DNA of 64,000 nt from Christiangramia flava JLT2011 (GCF_001951155.1 NZ_CP016359.1:2132001-2196000); one strand, 5' to 3'; shown: positions 1 through 7,744, counted from the first letter of the stretch. Numbers and translations: made by a program. The notes: a model not told the origin generated them from the letters alone.

Positions 1-222
<222 letters not shown>

Positions 223-223
<1 letters not shown>

Positions 224-558
224 TGTCTGATATCAAAATTACCATTATCGATCGACAGGGCGAAGCGCACACGATCGATGCTCCGACAGATATGAATATG
301 AACCTGATGGAAGTGATCAGGTCTTACGAATTGGCTGAAGAAGGAACGATTGGGATCTGCGGTGGAATGGCCATGTGTGCCAGCTGCCAATGCTATATTC
401 TCAATTTTGAACATATGTTACCGGAGAAAAGCATTGAGGAGGAAGATATGCTGGACCAGGCGTTTTTCGTGGAAGATAATTCCAGGTTGAGTTGCCAGAT
501 CCCGATAACGGAAGATCTGGAAGGACTGGAAATACGAATCGCTCCAGCTTTGGAATAA
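223..558 (+). CDS. 2Fe-2S ferredoxin, adrenodoxin type
   Basis: A 111-residue soluble electron carrier. The cluster motif CGGMAMCASC places ligands at C46, C52 and C55, with the fourth at C91 (LSCQIP); an extra cysteine, C57, follows directly. The spacing C-x5-C-x2-C-x(about 35)-C is that of adrenodoxin/ISC-type ferredoxins, and the acidic helix between C57 and C91 (IEEEDMLDQA) is typical of the partner-docking surface. It overlaps the upstream ferredoxin-NADP reductase by one base, which suggests that NADPH passes electrons through the flavoprotein to this ferredoxin. Its final acceptor is not visible; in this family it could serve Fe-S assembly or an oxygenase. A strong terminator follows. 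Confidence 0.93.
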
Positions 559-575
559 ATTAGAATAGTGGGAAA

Positions 576-610
576 TAAAAAAAGCCTGAACGTTCGTTCA
601 GGCTTTTTTT
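576..610. terminator. Bidirectional intrinsic terminator
   Basis: Perfect stem AGCCTGAACG / CGTTCAGGCT with a two-base loop, flanked by a run of A on the left and of T on the right. It serves the ferredoxin on the plus strand and the converging DUF3050 gene on the minus strand. Confidence 0.9.
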
Positions 611-624
611 GATTTATGAAGAAA

Positions 625-1410
625 TCAGGCCATTTCGACGCTGGTTTCTTTTTCAATTTCAGCTTCAATGCCATTCCACAACTGCAACCTGCTTTCCAGG
701 GCATATTGAGCGGTGACTTCCGCTTCCTGCCACTTGCGTTCATCATTTCCGCAGAGTTCTGCCACCATCTGAAAAGCCATTGGGCCATGCTCATCGCCGT
801 CCAGTTCAATATGCCTGTCAAAATAATATTTAAACTGGCTCAGATCTTCCTTCGGAAAATTCTCCTGGACTTTCTCAATGATGGAATTGAACATTTCGGG
901 GATCAGGCCCTCACGCCCAAAAGTGAACGCGGAAGCGATTCGGTGTGGTTCCCGGCTATACACCACTTCAAAAGTATTCTTTAAAAACTGCTTGATGCTG
1001 ATGGGCAGTTTGCTCGCGGCGATGATCAGGAAAATATCGGTTCCGTGTCCTACCTGAAGAAGGAAATCCTCGATCTTTTTCTTATTGGCTCCCGCAGCTT
1101 CCATTGCGTCGAGGTACATTTCAAAATGACTCTGGCGTTTCCCGAACATGTTAATGTCGGTTTCTTCCGCCAGGACGATCTCGTTGATGAGATAGCGGGT
1201 TTCCGGATTTCCCACTGGTAACCACGGATTGGTGGTTTTCGTAAGCTTTTCCTGCAACGCCGTAAGCAGCGACATAAAATCCCATACCGCAAAAACATGG
1301 TGTTCCATGAAGATTTGCAGCTGTCGCGGAGTGCTTATTTTTTGGTAAAGGGAATGATTGATTAGTTGGTTGGTGAGAGGCGCTAAATTCGCGTTGATCT
1401 CTGCTATCAT
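625..1410 (-). CDS. DUF3050 family protein, heme-oxygenase-like fold
   Basis: A 261-residue protein recognised as DUF3050 from the N-terminal MEHHVFAVWDFMSLL segment and several conserved His and Glu residues (EHH, EIVLAEE, GHGTD, YFDRHIELD, DEHGP). Members are predicted to share the all-helical heme-oxygenase/TenA-like fold; the conserved His/Glu pattern would suit a metal site, but the reaction is unknown. It is a single gene facing the ferredoxin terminator. A TACCTTTG promoter element lies 20 bases upstream of the ATG, which supports this start. No signal peptide or membrane segment is seen, so it is cytoplasmic. The family call is firm and the function is not. Confidence 0.85.
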   Translation of the reverse strand: MIAEINANLAPLTNQLINHSLYQKISTPRQLQIFMEHHVFAVWDFMSLLTALQEKLTKTTNPWLPVGNPETRYLINEIVLAEETDINMFGKRQSHFEMYLDAMEAAGANKKKIEDFLLQVGHGTDIFLIIAASKLPISIKQFLKNTFEVVYSREPHRIASAFTFGREGLIPEMFNSIIEKVQENFPKEDLSQFKYYFDRHIELDGDEHGPMAFQMVAELCGNDERKWQEAEVTAQYALESRLQLWNGIEAEIEKETSVEMA

Positions 1411-1429
1411 AACAATTCCAATTTTTTTG

Positions 1430-1437
1430 CAAAGGTA
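1430..1437 (-). promoter_or_regulatory. Promoter -7 element of the DUF3050 gene
   Basis: Minus-strand TACCTTTG matches the Bacteroidetes -7 consensus TAnnTTTG, 20 bases upstream of the start codon. TTTA stands 19 bases further upstream in place of the usual TTTG. Confidence 0.65.
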
Positions 1438-1524
1438 ATTGCTGTAGGAGTAATTATAAAATCTTAAGCCCGATTTAATGCTTGTTTAACGCAGAAAATC
1501 AGTTTGTTGAAGTAATTTGAAAAT

Positions 1525-1704
1525 ATGGGCAGATATGTTGGTTATCTTTCTTTGGTGTTGGTATTCTATTCTGAAAAATCTAAAGATTATTTACAGGTAG
1601 AAGGTGTTTTTGCTAAAAAACCCAAACCGCTGAAGAAGGAATGCTGTGAGAAATATAAAAAGGGCAAACGTTGTAAACGCTGCCCTTGTTTCGATTTGCT
1701 GTAA
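1525..1704 (+). CDS. Small basic Cys-rich protein (59 aa)
   Basis: A 59-codon frame from ATG 1525 to TAA 1702-1704. The N-terminal 20 residues are mildly hydrophobic (YLSLVLVFYS). The C-terminal half is strongly basic and carries five cysteines in the pattern CC-x8-C-x2-C-x-C within a KKECCEKYKKGKRCKRCPCF block. I recall comparable KPLKKECCEKYKKGKRCKRCP-type short proteins in other Flavobacteriaceae but could not check. The four cysteines in two pairs could bind zinc or another metal. It stands alone between two reverse-strand genes. No clear promoter was found; the stretch just upstream has TAATTTGA, one base short of consensus. The N-terminus may be shorter in reality. Confidence 0.6.
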   Translation: MGRYVGYLSLVLVFYSEKSKDYLQVEGVFAKKPKPLKKECCEKYKKGKRCKRCPCFDLL

Positions 1705-1716
1705 TTTAATCCTGAT

Positions 1717-2154
1717 TTAGCACTGCTTTTCACAGATTTCTTTCAGTTTCTGGAGGGCATCTGGCCAGGTTTTATCCAGGTAGTCTGCCCAGCTATCCTC
1801 TGTGTCCATCTCAACCTTCAGCAAGGTGCCGGCACTGGTGTCTTCAAAATGATAATTTTCGTAGTAATCTTCTTCAAAGAAAGTCTTTTTGACTTTTTCC
1901 AGCATTCCGAGGTGTTTAATGCTTAGGAACTCATTGGGAATTATTTTTTCTATAAGACTGTGCATTCCGCCTTCTTCGCCATCCTGGTCTTCCCCAAGAA
2001 ATAATATGACTTCGCCCTCTTTCCAGCTGCCCTTGAAATGAGAAGTAGGATTGAAAACCGCGGTCCACTCCCGGTAGTACTGCTCGTCCAGCATGATGGA
2101 AAATACTTTTTCCGGCTTGCAGTTGATCCCTATTTGATACTGAACTTTTTTCAT
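1717..2154 (-). CDS. SRPBCC / AHSA1-like domain protein
   Basis: A 145-residue protein of the START-like SRPBCC superfamily, closest to the Aha1 C-terminal (AHSA1) type: it opens with a beta strand and INCKPEKVFSIMLDEQYYREW, then FKGSWKEGEVILFL, and ends in a long C-terminal helix (DYLDKTWPDALQKLKEICE). These proteins form a hydrophobic cavity that binds lipids or other ligands; no ligand can be inferred here. Its ATG lies 11 bases after the stop of the acyl-CoA dehydrogenase on the same strand, so the two are probably co-transcribed. No catalytic residues or signal peptide are seen. Confidence 0.8.
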   Translation of the reverse strand: MKKVQYQIGINCKPEKVFSIMLDEQYYREWTAVFNPTSHFKGSWKEGEVILFLGEDQDGEEGGMHSLIEKIIPNEFLSIKHLGMLEKVKKTFFEEDYYENYHFEDTSAGTLLKVEMDTEDSWADYLDKTWPDALQKLKEICEKQC

Positions 2155-2165
2155 CCTGGAAAAAC

Positions 2166-3341
2166 TTAGAATGCCGCGTGGCCCGTAATGTCCAGGCCGG
2201 TTATTAATAAATGGATATCGTGCGTTCCCTCGTAAGTGATCACGCTTTCCAGGTTCATCATATGTCGCATAATGCTATATTCCCCCGTGATTCCCATACC
2301 GCCGAGTATTTGTCTTGCTTCACGGGCGATTTTAATAGCCATTTCCACGTTGTTACGCTTCGCCATAGATATTTGAGCGGAAGTCGCTTTTCCGTCGTTC
2401 CTGAGTGTTCCAAGGCGCCATGCCAGCAATTGTGCTTTAGTGATCTCGGTGATCATTTCTGCCAGTTTCTTTTGCTGAAGCTGTTTCGTGGCGATAGGTG
2501 TTCCAAACTGTACGCGTTCTTTAGCATATCTTAAGGCTGTATCATAACAATCCATCGCCGCACCAATGGCACCCCAGGCAATCCCGTAACGTGCGGAGTC
2601 CAGACAACCCAAAGGAGCTCCCAAACCTGTTTTTTCAGGCATCAGGTTTTCTTTTGGAACTTTTACGTTGTCAAAAATCAGTTCGCCGGTGGCACTTGCT
2701 CGGAGCGACCATTTATTATGGGTTTCAGGAGTAGAAAAACCTTCCATTCCGCGTTCCACTATCAAACCGTGGATTCTTCCTTCTTCGTTTTTCGCCCACA
2801 CGATGGCGATATCTGCAAAAGGAGCATTGGAAATCCACATTTTCGCGCCGTTCAGGAGGTAGTGGTCGCCTTTATCTTTGAAGTTTGTAACCATTCCGCC
2901 GGGGTTCGAGCCAAAATCAGGTTCGGTCAAACCGAAACATCCAATCATTTCACCGCTTGCCAGTTTTGGCAGGAATTTCTTCTTTTGCTCTTCGGTTCCG
3001 TATTTAAAAATGGGATACATCACCAAAGAGGATTGAACAGAAGCCGTAGACCGAATTCCGCTGTCGCCGCGTTCAATTTCCTGCATGATGAGGCCGTAGG
3101 AAATCTGGTCGAGCCCGGCGCCACCATACTCTTCAGGAATATAAGGGCCAAAAGCGCCAATTTCTGCCAGGCCTTTGATAAGTTGCTTCGGAAATTCAGC
3201 TTTTTGCGCCGCATCCTCGATAATTGGCGAAACTTCCCGTTTTACGAATTCCCGCGTGGCATCACGTACCATTTTATGTTCGTCTGAAAGCAGTTCATCC
3301 AGATTGTAGTAATCTGGCGACTGGAATTGATCTGGTTTCAT
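2166..3341 (-). CDS. gcdH: Glutaryl-CoA dehydrogenase-like acyl-CoA dehydrogenase
   Basis: Flavin-dependent acyl-CoA dehydrogenase of 391 residues. In glutaryl-CoA dehydrogenases the enzyme oxidises and decarboxylates glutaryl-CoA to crotonyl-CoA in lysine and tryptophan breakdown. Family marks are the substrate-binding RSTASVQSSLVM segment, FGLTEPDFGSNPGGM in the FAD-binding middle domain, RVQFGTPI, QILGGMGITGEY and the catalytic glutamate in YEGTH (E371). The frame extends 29 codons further upstream, but a full promoter (TTG-N20-TACATTTG) sits inside that extension 18 bases before the ATG at 3341, and 391 residues matches the family, so I place the start there. It probably heads an operon with the SRPBCC gene. 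Confidence 0.9.
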   Translation of the reverse strand: MKPDQFQSPDYYNLDELLSDEHKMVRDATREFVKREVSPIIEDAAQKAEFPKQLIKGLAEIGAFGPYIPEEYGGAGLDQISYGLIMQEIERGDSGIRSTASVQSSLVMYPIFKYGTEEQKKKFLPKLASGEMIGCFGLTEPDFGSNPGGMVTNFKDKGDHYLLNGAKMWISNAPFADIAIVWAKNEEGRIHGLIVERGMEGFSTPETHNKWSLRASATGELIFDNVKVPKENLMPEKTGLGAPLGCLDSARYGIAWGAIGAAMDCYDTALRYAKERVQFGTPIATKQLQQKKLAEMITEITKAQLLAWRLGTLRNDGKATSAQISMAKRNNVEMAIKIAREARQILGGMGITGEYSIMRHMMNLESVITYEGTHDIHLLITGLDITGHAAF

Positions 3342-3358
3342 GTGTGTAGTGTTTCTAA

Positions 3359-3389
3359 CAAATGTAACCAAGTCTTTTCTGGGAAGCAA
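3359..3389 (-). promoter_or_regulatory. Promoter of the glutaryl-CoA dehydrogenase gene
   Basis: On the minus strand TTG at 3389-3387, a 20-base spacer, then TACATTTG at 3366-3359, matching the Bacteroidetes -33/-7 pattern. It lies 18 bases upstream of ATG 3341 and decides that start against a longer frame beginning at 3428. Confidence 0.75.
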
Positions 3390-3512
3390 TCTTTTTATTG
3401 GAGCAATACTCCTTCCGAAGAACATCATTTTTTTACCCGGTCTTCAGTGGAGAGAAACCGGATAATAACCCACGGAATTTCCGAAAACCAGATTATCTTT
3501 AATAAAATTCAA

Positions 3513-3869
3513 ATGATGCTGAAAGAGATCCACCCGAAACTACCGATGCGCGGTAAAAAGGCAACGAGAGAATATTATTATAAACTGGGTTTTAGAGAAT
3601 TTGGAGAAAATGACTATGAAGGCTACTTAATGATGCAAAGGGATAAAATCCAAATACATTTTTTTGAGTTTCAGGCGCTCGATCCAAGCGAGAACTACGG
3701 GCAGGTTTATATACGAACTGAAAATATTGAAGATTTGTATCAATCATTTTTAGACCGGGAGATCGCGATACATCCTGCGGGCAAATTAGAGACAAAACAT
3801 TGGGGGCAGAAGGAATTTGCGCTTCTGGATCCAGATCATAATTTATTGACATTCGGGGAAAGCCTCTAG
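3513..3869 (+). CDS. VOC-superfamily (glyoxalase/bleomycin-resistance-like) protein
   Basis: A 118-residue single-domain protein of the vicinal oxygen chelate fold. It shows the paired beta-alpha-beta-beta-beta pattern: KLPMRGKKATREYYYKLGF at the front, and IHPAGKLETKHWGQKEFALLDPDHNLLTFGE at the end, the latter typical of bleomycin-resistance-like members that bind rather than transform their ligand. The frame is open upstream into the promoter region of the divergent gcdH gene, so I chose ATG 3513 (or 3516), 11 bases after a near-consensus TATCTTTA element. The ligand is unknown; antibiotic sequestration is a family possibility, not something shown here. Confidence 0.75.
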   Translation: MMLKEIHPKLPMRGKKATREYYYKLGFREFGENDYEGYLMMQRDKIQIHFFEFQALDPSENYGQVYIRTENIEDLYQSFLDREIAIHPAGKLETKHWGQKEFALLDPDHNLLTFGESL

Positions 3870-3977
3870 CTGTAAATTCAGAGCTAAAAGTTTGACTGGA
3901 ACATTTTTTTTAACCTTCGTGATGTTGCAACCGGGAAATTTCCAGATCGTTTTCAGAATGGTAGGGACTGGAAAAAC

Positions 3978-4700
3978 CTATAATTTCAAATAAAAATCCT
4001 GTACCAGATTTTTGTAATCTTCCGTGTAATGGTGTCTGGAAATTTCGATGATCAGCTCGTCAATCTCCGAAGTAGTGTTGGCTTTCTGAAAACTGATCAG
4101 GCTTCTTTTGATAGGCGCTTCGGAATTACCTTTTACGCGTGTGATCTTCCGTGGAAATAACCCCGAATTTTGCGCAATTTGTATCGCGTACTCTTCTTCA
4201 GAAAAAGGAATGATGATATCGAAATGTCCATTTTCGGAAAGCAGGAGGGAAGTGCCTGGGATTAATTCGGAAAGAGGAAGGGCATCAGCAAAACGTGCCT
4301 GATCGCGATTTTGATCTCCAGATTTGTAATCTTCAGAATAGAATGGCGGATTGGAAATGATCAGGTCGTATTGTTCTTCATCCTGCATTTCTTCCACAAA
4401 CTCATCAAAGTCGGCATGGTAGCAAAACAGCCGATCGCCCCAGTCTGATGCCTCAAAATTATCGACCGTCTGCTCGTAAGCGTTCTCTTCAATTTCGATA
4501 GCGTCGATTTGGAAAGCTTCTGAACGCTGAGCCAGCATTAGGGAAATGATACCTGTTCCAGCACCAATATCAAGAATACTTCCTGGAGAATGATCAATAC
4601 TTGCCCAGGCACCAAGGAGAACTCCGTCAGTCCCGATCTTCATAGCGCAGCGATCCTGCTGGACTGTGAATTGTTTGAATTGAAATGGTTTGCTGGACAT
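3978..4700 (-). CDS. trmN6: tRNA1(Val) (adenine(37)-N6)-methyltransferase
   Basis: A 240-residue SAM-dependent methyltransferase of the YfiC/TrmN6 type, which methylates A37 of a valine tRNA next to the anticodon. The N-terminus FKQFTVQQDRCAMKIGTDGVLLGAW is the family signature. SAM motif I is ILDIGAGTG (residues 42-50), and the catalytic NPPF stands at 117-120, the hallmark of N6-adenine methylation. Length is the family norm. It is a monocistronic reverse-strand gene; a TAACTTTA stretch just upstream is a weak promoter candidate. A distant relative acting on another nucleic acid substrate remains possible. Confidence 0.9.
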   Translation of the reverse strand: MSSKPFQFKQFTVQQDRCAMKIGTDGVLLGAWASIDHSPGSILDIGAGTGIISLMLAQRSEAFQIDAIEIEENAYEQTVDNFEASDWGDRLFCYHADFDEFVEEMQDEEQYDLIISNPPFYSEDYKSGDQNRDQARFADALPLSELIPGTSLLLSENGHFDIIIPFSEEEYAIQIAQNSGLFPRKITRVKGNSEAPIKRSLISFQKANTTSEIDELIIEISRHHYTEDYKNLVQDFYLKL

Positions 4701-4770
4701 ATTTTAATATTGACTAAAGTTAGTGTGAATTTAGATGTTTTAGTTGAGTGCAGTAATTTTATTGTTTGAT

Positions 4771-4824
4771 CATTGCGAACAAAGTGAAACAATCTCGTGA
4801 AATGGAGACGTTTCGCTGGTAATG
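4771..4824. repeat. Degenerate dispersed inverted-repeat element (CATTGCGA family)
   Basis: The left arm starting CATTGCGAAC and running to AATCTC, and an imperfect right arm GAGACGTTTCGCTGGTAATG, resemble the CATTGCGAGCGAAGCGAAGCAATCTC palindromic repeat I recall from intergenic regions of many Bacteroidetes. The copy is degenerate and lies between trmN6 and the tsf terminator. Only one copy is seen in the window. Confidence 0.45.
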
Positions 4825-4844
4825 AAGAAACCATCTTAAAAACA

Positions 4845-4875
4845 AAAGAGGCCTTGCAAACAAGACCTCTTTTTT
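4845..4875. terminator. Intrinsic terminator of the rpsB-tsf operon
   Basis: Stem AGAGG-CTTG / CAAG-CCTCT with one mismatch pair and loop CAAA, with A-runs and T-runs on either side. It lies 20 bases past the tsf stop on the minus strand. Confidence 0.85.
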
Positions 4876-4895
4876 ATGAAAATATCATGATGAGC

Positions 4896-5720
4896 TTATC
4901 CTAAAGCTACTCTTTCAAATCCTACAACTTCCAATTCGCTATCTACAGTCTTTACGTACTGGGCAACGCTTTGTTTGTTGTCTTTGATGTAATCCTGGTG
5001 AACAAGAGTGTTATCCTTAAAGAAACGTTGAAGTTTACCCTGAGCGATCTTGTCAAGCATGTTTTCTGGCTTTCCTTCTTCTCTCAAAGTATCTTTAGCG
5101 ATCTCGATCTCTTTATCGATAGTTGCCTGGTCTACGCCTTCTTCGTTCAAAGCAACCGGATTCATAGCGGCAGCCTGCATAGAAACGTTTTTCGCAGCTT
5201 CTTCAGCTCCGTCTACGTTCTTGTTCAAACCAGTAAGAACGGCAATTTTGTTACCAGCGTGAATGTAAGATCCTACGAATGGAGCTTCCAAAGTTCTGAA
5301 AGCGCCGATCTCGATCTTCTCACCAATCACTCCTGTTTGCTCGGTAAGTTTATCTTCTACAGAAATACCTTTGTAATCAGCTTTCAATAACTCTTCTTTA
5401 GTAGAGTAGTTAAGAGCCATTTCAGCTAAATCATTCGCTAGTTTGATGAAATCATCATTCTTGGCAACGAAATCGGTCTCACAGTTCAAAGAAATGATCA
5501 CACCTTTAGTGTTATCAGCATTAACCTGAGCGATAGCAGCACCTTCAGAAGAATCTCTGTCGGCTCTCTTTGCAGCAACTTTCTGACCCTTCTTGCGAAG
5601 TAGTTCGATTGCCTGATCAAAATCACCATCAGCTTCAACCAATGCTTTTTTACAATCCATCATACCAGCACCGGTAGCTTTTCTTAATTTGTTTACTTCA
5701 GCGGCGGTTATCTTAGCCAT
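4896..5720 (-). CDS. tsf: Elongation factor Ts
   Basis: A 274-residue nucleotide exchange factor that releases GDP from EF-Tu. The N-terminal UBA-like domain (TAAEVNKLRKATGAGMMDCK) is followed by the conserved core motif TDFVAKND and the two core domains; SYIHAGNKIAVL is also conserved. Length is normal for the family. It follows rpsB on the same strand across a 90-base gap containing a strong hairpin with a T-tract, so its expression may be set below that of S2. Cytoplasmic; nothing unusual in the protein. Confidence 0.98.
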   Translation of the reverse strand: MAKITAAEVNKLRKATGAGMMDCKKALVEADGDFDQAIELLRKKGQKVAAKRADRDSSEGAAIAQVNADNTKGVIISLNCETDFVAKNDDFIKLANDLAEMALNYSTKEELLKADYKGISVEDKLTEQTGVIGEKIEIGAFRTLEAPFVGSYIHAGNKIAVLTGLNKNVDGAEEAAKNVSMQAAAMNPVALNEEGVDQATIDKEIEIAKDTLREEGKPENMLDKIAQGKLQRFFKDNTLVHQDYIKDNKQSVAQYVKTVDSELEVVGFERVALG

Positions 5721-5740
5721 AATATTGTTTTTTTATTTAA

Positions 5741-5790
5741 AAAAAGTCGTTTAGAAACTCGCTGTAAAGAAAGGAACTAAACGACTTTTA
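5741..5790 (-). terminator. Hairpin with T-tract between rpsB and tsf (attenuator)
   Basis: Perfect 13-bp inverted repeat AAAAGTCGTTTAG / CTAAACGACTTTT with a 22-base loop. Read on the minus strand it is followed by seven T, i.e. an intrinsic terminator form within the operon, just ahead of tsf. Confidence 0.75.
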
Positions 5791-5810
5791 GAAATTATCA
5801 AAATGTTATT

Positions 5811-6704
5811 TTATTCTTCTTCGTCGTTAGAAGATTTCGCTTTCTCAAGAGTTTCCTGCTTAGATTCCAGCTTTACATCTTTCTTCGCCTCTTTCATGGC
5901 TTTCTTATCAGACTTGTCTTCGGAAGGAACTTCAGCTTTTTCCTTTTTGGATTTCTTAGCTGGTTTGTCTTCTCCAGAGGCGTCTTTATCTTTCTTCTTG
6001 GAATCTTTGCTTGCTTTTCTTTCAGAAAGTCCTTCTATGATAGAATCTGCAACATAAGACATGACTTTGCTAATAGACTTAGAAGCATCGTCGTTAGATG
6101 GAATTACGTATTCAACCTCACGTGGGTCTGAATTCGTATCTACCATTGCAAAAATTGGAATGTTTAATTTTTGAGCTTCTTTCACAGCAATGTGCTCACG
6201 GGTGATATCCACGATGAACAATGCAGCTGGAAGACGAGACATATCAGCGATGGAACCTAAGTTCTTATCTAATTTAGCTCTTAAACGATCTACCTGAAGG
6301 CGTTCCTTCTTAGATAGTGTGTTGTAGGTACCATCTTTTTTCATTCTATCAATAGAAGCCATTTTCTTAACAGCTTTACGGATAGTTACAAAGTTGGTTA
6401 ACATACCACCTGGCCAACGCTCGGTAATGTAAGGCATGTTAGCTCTTTCTGCCTGTTCGGCTACGATTTCTTTAGCCTGTTTTTTAGTGGCTACGAAAAG
6501 GATTTTTCGTCCACTGGCTGCAATTTTAGCAAGTGCCTCTCCGGCTTCCTGCATTTTGGCAGCACTTTTATAAAGGTTGATGATGTGAATCCCGTTACGC
6601 TCCATATAAATGTAAGGAGCCATGTTTGGATTCCATCTTCTGGTAAGGTGTCCAAAATGTACACCAGCATCAAGTAATTCTTTTACTTCTACTTTGTTTG
6701 CCAT
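5811..6704 (-). CDS. rpsB: 30S ribosomal protein S2 (uS2) with long charged tail
   Basis: A 297-residue small-subunit protein that binds near the S1 site on the 30S platform. The S2 core covers residues 1 to about 230, with GVHFGHLTRRWNP, the YIYMERNGIHIINLYKS segment and the KLNIPIFAMVDTNSDP signature. A C-terminal tail of roughly 65 residues is almost entirely Lys, Glu, Asp and Ser (KDSKKKDKDASGEDKPAKKS and onward), longer than the E. coli protein's end. The gene is the third of rplM-rpsI-rpsB-tsf, with a 164-base hairpin-rich leader before it and a terminator-like hairpin after it. The core call is certain; the tail's role is unknown. Confidence 0.98.
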   Translation of the reverse strand: MANKVEVKELLDAGVHFGHLTRRWNPNMAPYIYMERNGIHIINLYKSAAKMQEAGEALAKIAASGRKILFVATKKQAKEIVAEQAERANMPYITERWPGGMLTNFVTIRKAVKKMASIDRMKKDGTYNTLSKKERLQVDRLRAKLDKNLGSIADMSRLPAALFIVDITREHIAVKEAQKLNIPIFAMVDTNSDPREVEYVIPSNDDASKSISKVMSYVADSIIEGLSERKASKDSKKKDKDASGEDKPAKKSKKEKAEVPSEDKSDKKAMKEAKKDVKLESKQETLEKAKSSNDEEE

Positions 6705-6740
6705 TTTTGTAATAGTTTACGTTCTGTTGAGATAGCAACT

Positions 6741-6811
6741 TACAGGTGGCTACGGAATGCGTACGGCCCTGTAGGTTTAGATGCTAAACTAACCTCTGGA
6801 ACAAACCAGAG
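6741..6811 (-). promoter_or_regulatory. Candidate rpsB leader RNA: three consecutive hairpins
   Basis: In the 164-base gap before rpsB, the minus-strand transcript can form CTCTGG/CCAGAG (6-base loop), GTTTAG/CTAAAC (loop CAT) and TACAGG/CCTGTA enclosing a further CGTA/TACG pair. The tight arrangement suggests an autoregulatory ribosomal-protein leader that S2 could bind. I cannot match it to a named RNA family by eye. Confidence 0.5.
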
Positions 6812-6868
6812 TAACAACAAAAAATTAATTTTTTAAATGAACTCCCCGGAAACCAATCCGGAAAAATA

Positions 6869-7255
6869 TTAACGTTTCGAGAACTGGAATTTCTTACGGG
6901 CTTTCTTCTGTCCGTATTTCTTACGTTCTACCATACGTGGGTCTCTGGTAAGAAGACCTTCTGGCTTAAGAGCGCCATGGTTTTCTTCATCTAACGCCAC
7001 CATTGCTCTGGAAAGAGCCAAACGGATCGCTTCAGCCTGACCAGTGATACCTCCACCGTATACGTTAATTTTAACGTCGAAGTTCCCTTCATTTTCGGTA
7101 AGCATCATTGGCTGGTTTACCTTGTATAGAAGGGTACCAGTTGTGAAGTAATCTTTAAGGTCTTTCTTGTTTACGGTAATGTTTCCGCTTCCTTCCGAAA
7201 CATATACACGGGCCACAGCTGTTTTTCTACGGCCAATTTTGTGAATTACCTCCAT
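6869..7255 (-). CDS. rpsI: 30S ribosomal protein S9 (uS9)
   Basis: A 128-residue protein of the 30S head. The N-terminus HKIGRRKTAVARVYV is the S9 signature, GGGITGQAEAIRLALSRAMV is the conserved middle, and the tail RKKYGQKKARKKFQFSKR is the extended C-terminal arm whose end reaches the P-site tRNA. Its ATG overlaps the rplM stop by one base (TAATG), the usual rplM-rpsI coupling. Followed by CCGG-type weak hairpin sequence and then the rpsB leader. Confidence 0.98.
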   Translation of the reverse strand: MEVIHKIGRRKTAVARVYVSEGSGNITVNKKDLKDYFTTGTLLYKVNQPMMLTENEGNFDVKINVYGGGITGQAEAIRLALSRAMVALDEENHGALKPEGLLTRDPRMVERKKYGQKKARKKFQFSKR

Positions 7256-7710
7256 TACTTAACGTCGTTTAAGTTAATAGCTTTCGGCTTTTGCGCTTCG
7301 TGATCGTGCTCAGCTCCCGCATAAACCTTTAGATTTCTGAATAGGTCTGCTCCAAGTTTGTTCTTAGGAAGCATTCCTTTTACTGCTTTTTCAACAAGTC
7401 TTTCAGGATTCTTGTCGAATAATTCTTTAGCTGTTAGGCTTCTTTGCCCACCTGGGTAACCTGTGTGACGGATGTATTCTTTCGCGTCCCATTTCTTACC
7501 GCTTAACTGCACACCTAATGCATTGATAATAATAACATTGTCTCCGCAGTCAACATGTGGGGTGTAATTAGGCTTGTGCTTTCCTCTTAGCATAAATGCT
7601 ACTTTAGAGGCAAGACGACCTAAAGCCTGTCCTTCAGCATCTACCACAACCCAGTCTTTGGTTCTGGTGGCTTTGTTAGCCGATACTGTCTTGTAACTCA
7701 ATGTGTCCAC
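7255..7710 (-). CDS. rplM: 50S ribosomal protein L13 (uL13), GTG start
   Basis: A 151-residue early-assembly protein of the large subunit. Family marks are [20 protein letters not shown] near the start, GDNVIIINA, then RHTGYPGG and [12 protein letters not shown]. The start codon is GTG (minus strand GTGGACACATTG); this gives the MDTLSYKT N-terminus usual in flavobacterial L13. First gene of the rplM-rpsI-rpsB-tsf operon, with a full-consensus promoter and an approximately 66-base leader that can fold into a hairpin. Confidence 0.98.
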   Translation of the reverse strand: MDTLSYKTVSANKATRTKDWVVVDAEGQALGRLASKVAFMLRGKHKPNYTPHVDCGDNVIIINALGVQLSGKKWDAKEYIRHTGYPGGQRSLTAKELFDKNPERLVEKAVKGMLPKNKLGADLFRNLKVYAGAEHDHEAQKPKAINLNDVK

Positions 7711-7744
7711 ACCAATAGTTTTTACAAATAATTAAACATTCCAA

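Noticed and set aside
625..984. Plus-strand frame of 122 codons opposite the DUF3050 gene
   Set aside because: Shadow of the DUF3050 coding frame; the converging terminator at 576-610 would not suit it.
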